Assembly (NCBI RefSeq): GCF_000972385.1
Contig: NZ_JXTE01000066.1
Coordinates: 1 to 45,990 of the forward strand
Direction: 5' to 3'
Source of the DNA: Streptomyces sp. WM6386
Lineage (GTDB): Bacteria; Actinomycetota; Actinomycetes; Streptomycetales; Streptomycetaceae
Length of the DNA: 45,990 bases
Shown here: positions 40,707 to 45,990 of the stretch, one piece after another
Numbering within the stretch: position 1 is the first letter of the stretch
Layout of the letters: every line of letters starts with the position of its first letter
Program-made: the position numbers and the translations under genes
Notes under the pieces: generated by a model
What the model was told of the DNA's origin: nothing
The model's database searches: none
The model's input: the letters and a program-made list of their open reading frames with translations, nothing else

Positions 40707-40815
40707 CTCGAACGGGGATGACGGAGCGAAGGGGCCTCGGGACAAGAAAAGAACCCGGTACCAAGCCGACCACCGGTCCAACAGGGCCGGACCGACCAGA
40801 CGAGGAAGACGAACC

Positions 40816-41184
40816 GTGCAACTCGAAGCGCACGCCCCGTCCGTACCGCCTTCCGAAACGATCCCCCCGCCCGGCCTCACGGAGGACTCCACCTTGATCC
40901 CGCTCACCGCGCTCACCGCGCTCGACGACGCCATCGAGAGCCTCGGCGTACCCGTCCCCTGCCGTTCGTACGACCCGGAGGTCTTCTTCGCCGAGTCGCC
41001 GGCCGACGTCGAGTACGCCAAGTCCCTCTGCCGCACCTGCCCGCTGATGGAGGCCTGCCTCGCCGGCGCCAAGGAGCGGCGTGAGCCCTGGGGCGTCTGG
41101 GGTGGCGAGCTGTTCGTCCAGGGTGTCGTCGTCGCCCGGAAGCGGCCGCGTGGTCGCCCGCGCAAGAACCCGGTCATGGCATGA
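40816..41184 (+). CDS. wblC: WblC (WhiB7-type) antibiotic-response regulator
   Basis: A 122-aa iron-sulfur transcription factor that partners with the principal sigma factor and turns on intrinsic antibiotic-resistance genes. The four cluster cysteines are C49, C72, C75 and C81 (C...CxxCx5C). The turn GVWGG is at 93-97 and the AT-hook RGRPRK at 112-117, which identifies the WblC/WhiB7 subgroup. The GTG at 40816 has GAGGAAG upstream. It follows uvrD2, as whiB7 does in mycobacteria (SCO5190 in S. coelicolor). The next ORF overlaps it by four bases. Autoregulation and attenuation are indicated by the leader (see separate entries). Confidence 0.95.
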   Translation: MQLEAHAPSVPPSETIPPPGLTEDSTLIPLTALTALDDAIESLGVPVPCRSYDPEVFFAESPADVEYAKSLCRTCPLMEACLAGAKERREPWGVWGGELFVQGVVVARKRPRGRPRKNPVMA

Positions 41185-41507
41185 ACACCATCGCAGGAAC
41201 GATCGACCGCCCCCTCACGCTCGACCCCAAGAAGCAGGCCCCGATGAAGCCGTCCACCACCGAGCCCGCGGGCTCCGCGATTCCAGACTTCACCACCGTC
41301 GGCGCGAGCGACTTGCGCCAGAACAGGACCCGAGAGATGCAACTCCAACCAGAAGCCCTGGCTCGTGCGCATATGCACGAGCGCCTGCACCAGGCGCAGC
41401 AGGAACGCCGGGCCGTGAGCCTGGCGGCCGCGCGCCGCATGCAGCGCCGGGCCGAGCGCGCGTCCATGCGCGCCCGCCGTGCGCTGGCCATCGCGGTCAT
41501 GCAGTAA
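41181..41507 (+). CDS. Small basic protein coupled to wblC
   Basis: A 108-aa protein whose ATG overlaps the wblC stop (ATGA), so the two are translated together. The C-terminal half is helical and strongly basic (RRMQRRAERASMRARR), which could bind nucleic acid; the N-terminal half is not recognisable. No membrane segment or cysteine. It ends about 50 bp before a strong terminator. I do not recognise a family, but coupling to wblC makes a role in the antibiotic-stress response reasonable to suspect. Confidence 0.65.
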   Translation: MNTIAGTIDRPLTLDPKKQAPMKPSTTEPAGSAIPDFTTVGASDLRQNRTREMQLQPEALARAHMHERLHQAQQERRAVSLAAARRMQRRAERASMRARRALAIAVMQ

Positions 41508-41558
41508 GCGAAACCACCTGAAGAGGTGGCCTTCCGGGCTCCGGGAGGCGAAAGCTCC

Positions 41559-41598
41559 CCGCGGGGGCCGGTCCGTGCGAACGGACCGGCCCCCGCGG
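41559..41598 (+). terminator. Terminator of the wblC operon
   Basis: An 18-bp perfect stem (41559-41576 with 41581-41598) and a 4-base loop, beginning about 50 bases after the last operon stop. Confidence 0.9.
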
Positions 41599-41632
41599 TG
41601 CGTTGTGCCCGCCGATCCGCCGACCGCGGCGA

Positions 41633-41638
41633 TATCGT
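41633..41638 (+). promoter_or_regulatory. Candidate -10 box of the zinc-ribbon gene
   Basis: TATCGT lies 6 bases before the GTG start at 41645, matching the leaderless pattern seen elsewhere in the window. No clear -35, since the terminator occupies that side. Confidence 0.35.
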
Positions 41639-41644
41639 CGCCGC

Positions 41645-41854
41645 GTGACGAGTCTTCCCGGGGGCAGTGAAGACAGCGGCTCCGCCACGGAGCCCCAGCC
41701 TCTCGTGTGCGCGCGCTGCGGCACGACCGCCGACGGTCCGCGGTCCACCTGGATCTGCTCCGTGGAGAACGGCGTCCGTCAGTACTTCTGTGACACCTGC
41801 TCGAGGGACAACCTCAGGGCGATCGAGGGGCGCTTGGACTCGGCTTGGTGGTAG
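41645..41854 (+). CDS. Small zinc-ribbon protein
   Basis: A 69-aa protein with two CxxC pairs (CARC and CDTC) in a treble-clef-like arrangement, so it probably binds one zinc ion. The rest is polar, ending in RAIEGRLDSAWW. The GTG at 41645 is chosen because a -10-like box precedes it and upstream sequence is the wblC terminator. It converges on the ABC1-kinase gene 42 bases away. Function unknown. Confidence 0.7.
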   Translation: MTSLPGGSEDSGSATEPQPLVCARCGTTADGPRSTWICSVENGVRQYFCDTCSRDNLRAIEGRLDSAWW

Positions 41855-41896
41855 GGCCTTGCCGCCGGCTTGCCGCCGCCCCGGTTCACCAGTGGC

Positions 41897-43261
41897 TCAC
41901 GCCTCCGCCGCCGTCTCCTCCGTCTCCTCTTCCGGCACGAACCCCGGCAGCCACTCCTCCAGCTCCTCCCGCAGCCGTACCGTCGCGCCCAGCTGGCACA
42001 GGACGCCGATCGTGCTCAGTGTCACGCGGTGTATGAGGAGGTATGCCGGGGGGAGGTTGAGCTGCTTGCCCAGCTGGTAGGCGGGGGAGCGGATGTCGGC
42101 GATGCGGGCCGCCTGGCTGCGCATCCAGCCGCGGGTGAAGGTGAACTCGTCGAGCAGGGCCGGTTCGATGATCGGCCGGAGGTAGTCGAGGACGGCGTCG
42201 GGGTCCAGTTCTATGGACTCCTTGACGAAGCCCTCCAGACGCAGCAGTTCGTAGACGGCCTCCGCCTCGCCGTCGAGGGTCATGCGCAGGGAGTCCCCGA
42301 TGGGGGTGGGCAGGCCGCCCGGGAGACGGTCGACCGTGCCGAAGTCCAGGACGCCCAGGCGCCAGTCGTCCTCGCCGTCGGGGCCGCCGGGCAGGAGGCG
42401 GAAGTTGCCGGGGTGCGGGTCGGCGTGGAGCAGGCCGGTGCGGGCCGGGCCGGAGAAGAGGAAGCGGGCCAGCAGTTGGCCGGCGCGGTCGCGCTGTTCC
42501 CGGGTGCCGTCCGAGATGACCTCCGACAGGGGGACGCCGCCCATCCACTCGGTGATCAGGATCTGGTCGCACTGGTGGACCACCGCCGGCACCACGACGT
42601 CCGGGTCGTCCGCGAACTCGTCGGCATGGGCCTGCTGGGCCTGGGCCTCCAGGCCGTAGTCCAGTTCCTCGGAGACCCGGTCCCTCAGTTCCGCGATGAG
42701 CGGCTTGATGTCCATGCCGGGGATCAGCGGGCCCAAAAGTCGGGCGAAACGGCTCAATTGGTTCAGGTCGGACAGGAGGGCGTCGCCGGCTCCCGGGTAC
42801 TGCACCTTGACCGCCACCTCGCGGCCGTCGTGCCACACCGCATGGTGCACCTGACCGATCGACGCCGCGGCGGAGGGCTTGTCCTCGAACTCCACGAACA
42901 GTTCCTGCCAGTCCTCCCCGAGCCGCTCCTCCAGCACCCGGTGCACCGTGCGCGTCGGCATCGGCGGCGCCGCCTCCTGGAGCTTGGTCAGCGCGGCCCG
43001 ATAGGGACCGGCGACCTCCTCGGGCAGTGCCGACTCGAAGACGGACAGGGCCTGGCCGAACTTCATCGCACCGCCCTTGAGCTCGCCGAGCACCTTGAAC
43101 AGCTGCTCCGCCGTGCGCTGTTGCAGCTCACGGCCGACGATCTCCGCGGACTCCCCGACGATTCTCTTGCCGAGCCCCCAGGTTGCCCGGCCTGCGAAGC
43201 CGAGCGGGAGCGCGGCGAGCTTGGCGGTACGGGTGACCGCCTTGCGGGGAAGATCAGACAT
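41897..43261 (-). CDS. ABC1/UbiB-family atypical kinase
   Basis: A 454-aa protein kinase-like (ADCK/UbiB) ATPase. Diagnostic motifs are KFGQ (67-70, the KxGQ motif), SAAASIGQ (the Ala-rich loop in place of a Gly-rich one), DPHPGNF (281-287) and DFG with D306. Such proteins support isoprenoid-lipid or quinone metabolism and often sit at membranes. The ATG at 43261 has GGAGGG upstream; a longer frame to 43303 is not conserved. It overlaps the end of the ThiF-like gene by 8 bases, so the two are cotranscribed. The mycobacterial counterpart (Rv3197 as I recall) also sits by whiB7. Confidence 0.9.
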   Translation of the reverse strand: MSDLPRKAVTRTAKLAALPLGFAGRATWGLGKRIVGESAEIVGRELQQRTAEQLFKVLGELKGGAMKFGQALSVFESALPEEVAGPYRAALTKLQEAAPPMPTRTVHRVLEERLGEDWQELFVEFEDKPSAAASIGQVHHAVWHDGREVAVKVQYPGAGDALLSDLNQLSRFARLLGPLIPGMDIKPLIAELRDRVSEELDYGLEAQAQQAHADEFADDPDVVVPAVVHQCDQILITEWMGGVPLSEVISDGTREQRDRAGQLLARFLFSGPARTGLLHADPHPGNFRLLPGGPDGEDDWRLGVLDFGTVDRLPGGLPTPIGDSLRMTLDGEAEAVYELLRLEGFVKESIELDPDAVLDYLRPIIEPALLDEFTFTRGWMRSQAARIADIRSPAYQLGKQLNLPPAYLLIHRVTLSTIGVLCQLGATVRLREELEEWLPGFVPEEETEETAAEA

Positions 43262-44498
43262 GCGCCCTCCAGGTCCCAGCAGGCCGTGCCGCATCCGCCT
43301 CACGGCGCAATTCCTTCGACGGCCCTTGCTCGGTCATTGTCTCGTGCGACTCCCCGTCCTTGACGGTGTGTTCCTCCTTACCTTTCTCCGCGGCTCCGCA
43401 CCGGCACGCGGGATGTGCCCAGACCGGCCGAGCATGCCAGTTCAGGGCGGGGAGGGAGACCTCCCAGCGGGCGCCGGCACTCGACGGGGTCCGACCGTCG
43501 AGGAAGGAAAGGGCGTGTGCGGCCGCCAGCCCCGCCACCGTAGTGGCCAGCGCCAGGTCGCACGGGCGCACCTGGCGTGACCGCCCCGAACCCGACCGCC
43601 ACTGTGCGACCAGCCGGGGCCACACCGGGTCCCGGTCGGCACGCCCCTCGTGCAGACAGCCCGCGCAACTCGTCACCCCGGGCAGGACGAGAGGGCCGAC
43701 GACACCGGTCGCCTCCACGACACCGGCGTACAGATGGGGCGTACCGGAGTCGACGAGGGGGTCGGCGGGTGGCGGGGCGTGCACCGCGACGTCGTCCCTC
43801 GGGGCGAGGATCACCAGGGAGAACCCGGGCTCGCCGTCCCCGGAGGACGGCCGGCGTGGCGAGCGGTCCGGCGCGCACCGGCGTGCCGCGCGCCGGGCGG
43901 CCTCGTCCCTGCGCTCGCCGATCGCCTCGGCGGGCAGCCCGCCCGGCGCGACGTCCCACGGCTCGACCTCGCCGACGTCGCGCACATCGACCTCGCCGAC
44001 CCCGGCGCCCGCCAGCAGCGAGGCCAGCACCGCGCCCACCCGGCCCGCGCCCCTGACCTGTACGCGCAGCGAGCGACGGGCGGCCAGCAGCTCGACCCCC
44101 TCGCCCGGTTCGGACGTCGTCAGGGACAGCGAGGCCAGATCGGGGCGGAGCCGGTCGAGGACCCGCTTCTTCCTTCGCAGGGTGTCACCGGCCTGGCCGC
44201 CGCCCCGCGCGTCGTCGAGCAGCCCGGCCCGCGCCAGCCGCTCCAGGAGCCGGTCGACATGGCCGTCGGGCAGATCCATGCGCCGCCCCTCCTCGCGCAG
44301 CAGCCCCGGACCGCGGGTGCCGTTGAGCAGGTCGAGGAAACTGCCCGTAGCCGTGTCCATCGGACCCAGCGTCATCGCGTGCGCCGGAGTCATCCCGAAC
44401 TGCACGGTGTTCAGGTCGCGCCAGCCGCGCCGCAGCGCGGGCTTCACCAGCGGAACCAGCGGGATCGCCGTAACCGATGGATCTTGTGAAGACTGCAT
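43254..44498 (-). CDS. ThiF/E1-like protein with degenerate active site
   Basis: A 414-aa protein with an N-terminal winged-helix-like segment (about 20-95), a nucleotide-binding ThiF-like Rossmann region (VRGAGRVGAVLASLLAGAG) and a C-terminal zinc site (SCAGC and, later, CRCG). The family resembles E1-like proteins and TOMM cyclodehydratase partners. The usual E1 residues are hard to find: no R of NLxRQ, and the DxxDN element is replaced (SLVILAPRDD). It may bind peptides or nucleotides without adenylating. The ATG at 44498 has GGGGGCC upstream. It is the first gene of a two-gene operon with the ABC1 kinase. Confidence 0.65.
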   Translation of the reverse strand: MQSSQDPSVTAIPLVPLVKPALRRGWRDLNTVQFGMTPAHAMTLGPMDTATGSFLDLLNGTRGPGLLREEGRRMDLPDGHVDRLLERLARAGLLDDARGGGQAGDTLRRKKRVLDRLRPDLASLSLTTSEPGEGVELLAARRSLRVQVRGAGRVGAVLASLLAGAGVGEVDVRDVGEVEPWDVAPGGLPAEAIGERRDEAARRAARRCAPDRSPRRPSSGDGEPGFSLVILAPRDDVAVHAPPPADPLVDSGTPHLYAGVVEATGVVGPLVLPGVTSCAGCLHEGRADRDPVWPRLVAQWRSGSGRSRQVRPCDLALATTVAGLAAAHALSFLDGRTPSSAGARWEVSLPALNWHARPVWAHPACRCGAAEKGKEEHTVKDGESHETMTEQGPSKELRREADAARPAGTWRAHV

Positions 44499-44718
44499 GA
44501 CAGGCCCCCGTAGCCCTAGTGGAACATCCCCGTCCGCCGCCCGGAGACCCCTCGGTGATCGGTTGTGGCTCCGACGGCGAATGCCAGCATGCCCGGATCG
44601 GTGATGCGCCGCCGAAAGTTGTCCACAGGCGGTGGGTATTCGTCGTACAAATCAAACGCATGGTGGGGGATCCGGACCGAACCGTCCCGGAGTCGGGACT
44701 TCCAGCACTCACAGCGGG

Positions 44719-44724
44719 TAACGT
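44719..44724 (+). promoter_or_regulatory. Candidate -10 box of the metallopeptidase gene
   Basis: TAACGT lies 6 bases before the GTG at 44731, giving a leaderless arrangement. The 200-bp region from 44499 also carries the divergent ThiF-like promoter. Confidence 0.4.
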
Positions 44725-44730
44725 CGGGGC

Positions 44731-45327
44731 GTGTCCGCCGACCCACTGCACCGCGCCGGAACACCACAGCGACGCACGTCGAGCCAGCCGCCCAGCGGCT
44801 CGGGCGCGAGCGCGATCGAGGTGCGAAGGAGCGCCCGACGACGCCGGACGGTCTCCGCGTACCGCGAGGGCGACCGCACCGTCGTGCTGATCCCTGCCCG
44901 GATGTCCGAGGCGGAGGAGCAACGCTGGGTGAGCGTCATGCTCGACAAGCTGGCCGCCCAGGAGAGCAAGCGGGTACTCGGCGACACCGAACTGGCCGAG
45001 CGCGCCGAGCGGCTGTCGGCCCAGTACTTCGACGGGCGAGCCCGGCCCGCTTCGGTGCGCTGGGTCACCAACCAGAACACCCGCTGGGGCTCGTGCACCC
45101 CCTCCGAGAGCAGCATCCGCCTCTCGCACCGGCTGCAGGGCATGCCCGAATACGTCGTCGACTACGTCCTCGTCCATGAGCTCGCGCATCTGCTCGTGCC
45201 CGGGCACGGGCCCCGCTTCTGGCAGCTCCTGGAGGCGTATCCGCGCACCGAGCGGGCCCGGGGCTACCTCGAAGGTGTGGTCGCGGCCGAGCGGTTGCCC
45301 CATTTGCCCGGCGCGCGCGGAGAGTGA
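44731..45327 (+). CDS. YgjP-type (DUF45) zinc metallopeptidase
   Basis: A 198-aa putative zinc peptidase of the YgjP/SprT-like (M48-related) type. The zinc motif is HELAH (149-153) with a further histidine six residues on (H159, GHGP), and the upstream conserved TRWGSC (about 115-120) is typical of the family. The first 30 residues are a polar, likely disordered leader. Cytosolic, with no signal peptide. The GTG start at 44731 has a -10-like box 6 bases before it. Substrate unknown. The following 116 bp before the TerD-type gene hold no gene. Confidence 0.85.
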   Translation: MSADPLHRAGTPQRRTSSQPPSGSGASAIEVRRSARRRRTVSAYREGDRTVVLIPARMSEAEEQRWVSVMLDKLAAQESKRVLGDTELAERAERLSAQYFDGRARPASVRWVTNQNTRWGSCTPSESSIRLSHRLQGMPEYVVDYVLVHELAHLLVPGHGPRFWQLLEAYPRTERARGYLEGVVAAERLPHLPGARGE

Positions 45328-45443
45328 CCGACGTCCCCGGCCGGGGATTGTGTACCGGGTCTGTACCGACTTCGTCCACTGTCCGAGTTTGCCGTTAGCC
45401 TGACGCGACGCACTCGCACTTGGATGGGGGACGGTCGTTACGC

Positions 45444-45990
45444 ATGGCCAGGGAATTCCAACGCGGCCACAAGGCCAAGGTCAGTGACCTCACCGCGGGC
45501 ACGGATCTGTACGTAGGTGTGCAGATCACCGGCCCCGGACTGAGCTTCGACATCAGCTGCTTCGGCCTCGACGCCGACGAACGGCTCTCGGACGACCGGT
45601 ACTTCGTCTTCTTCAACCAGCCGAAGTCCCCTGAGGAGTCCATCCAGCTTCTGGGCGCCCAGGCGGGTGACTCGGAGTCCTTCCGGGTCACCCTCGACCG
45701 GATCCCGGCGCAGATCCAGAAGCTGTCCTTCACGGCGACGATCGACGGCGCCGGCCAGATGTCGCAGGTCGCCCCCGGATACCTCCGGATCGTGGCCGGC
45801 GGCGAGGAAGTGGCCCGCTACTCCTTCAACGGCTCGGAGTTCTCCACCGAGCGGGCCGTGATGCTGGGCGACTTCTACCTGAAGGACGTCTGGCGGTTCG
45901 CCGCGGTCGGACAGGGCTTCGACGGCGGCCTCGACGCACTGCTGAAGAACTTCGGCGGCGAGGTCGCGGAGGAGGAGGCCCCCGCGGCCC
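45444..45990 (+). CDS. TerD-family protein (truncated by window end)
   Basis: The first 182 codons of a TerD-type protein, a family linked to tellurite resistance, calcium-binding and stress phenotypes. MAREFQRGHKAKVSDL is followed by the beta-sandwich TerD domain with FVFFNQPKSP and TIDG elements. The acid-rich calcium-binding loops of classical TerD (DFDLD) are weak here (SFDISC), so it is a divergent member. The sequence is entering an acidic linker (AEEEAPAA) when the window stops, so a second domain probably follows. The ATG at 45444 has GGGGGAC upstream. Confidence 0.82.
   Translation, partial: MAREFQRGHKAKVSDLTAGTDLYVGVQITGPGLSFDISCFGLDADERLSDDRYFVFFNQPKSPEESIQLLGAQAGDSESFRVTLDRIPAQIQKLSFTATIDGAGQMSQVAPGYLRIVAGGEEVARYSFNGSEFSTERAVMLGDFYLKDVWRFAAVGQGFDGGLDALLKNFGGEVAEEEAPAA

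Noticed and set aside
44516..44767. Minus-strand frame ending FAVGATTDHRGVSGRRTGMFH, 18 bases before the ThiF-like start
   Set aside because: The sequence looks slightly protein-like, but its third-position GC is clearly lower than neighbouring genes, no ribosome site is seen, and its start would overlap the divergent metallopeptidase gene.

Overview
The window is a chromosomal segment of a Streptomyces-type actinomycete. The evidence is very high GC with strong third-position GC bias, many GTG starts, ATGA stop/start overlaps, apparently leaderless genes, and a WblC (WhiB7-class) regulator. No rRNA, tRNA, insertion sequence, phage gene or CRISPR array was recognised. Almost all sequence is coding and I place 34 sizeable protein genes, plus a 15-aa coupling ORF, a 30-aa leader ORF and a 105-aa upstream ORF.

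Left part (1-8.9 kb): a DEAD-box RNA helicase with an RGG stretch and a very long Arg/Ala/Thr repeat tail (minus), a ferritin-like protein (plus), a small membrane protein, a DUF3107 protein, a TetR regulator and a 72-aa acidic protein (all minus), then an alpha/beta hydrolase and a DUF3152 membrane-anchored putative metallopeptidase (plus).

Middle part (8.9-19.7 kb) looks like an accessory insertion. A leaderless 30-codon leader ORF and a T-tailed terminator precede a five-component peptide-type ABC importer encoded by four genes (binding protein, two permeases, fused double ATPase). A compact glycan locus follows: a PelF-like GT4 glycosyltransferase, a multi-pass membrane protein, an SDR epimerase and a spherulin-4-like protein, tightly overlapped. 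It is the best candidate for an under-described system, because it resembles a stripped-down, cytoplasmic relative of Pel/galactosaminogalactan machinery and has altered catalytic residues.

Next (19.8-27.1 kb): moeZ, two tandem TAP-like lipoprotein peptidases and a 900-aa flippase-like membrane protein with an embedded degenerate kinase domain.

Right part (27.3-46 kb): a DNA-repair, redox and antibiotic-response block with an alkyltransferase-like protein, adnA-adnB, an M20 peptidase, nudC, a mycoredoxin and uvrD2. It continues with wblC, which has a WhiB7-type promoter, a long upstream ORF and an attenuator, and a coupled small ORF. A zinc-ribbon protein, an ABC1 kinase, a ThiF-like protein, a YgjP-type metallopeptidase and the start of a TerD-family gene complete it. 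As I recall it, the order of the core genes matches the Mycobacterium tuberculosis Rv3211-Rv3194 region (rhlE ... moeZ ... adnAB ... nudC, mrx1, uvrD2, whiB7, ABC1 kinase). The ABC importer and glycan genes would then sit inside an old conserved actinobacterial neighbourhood.
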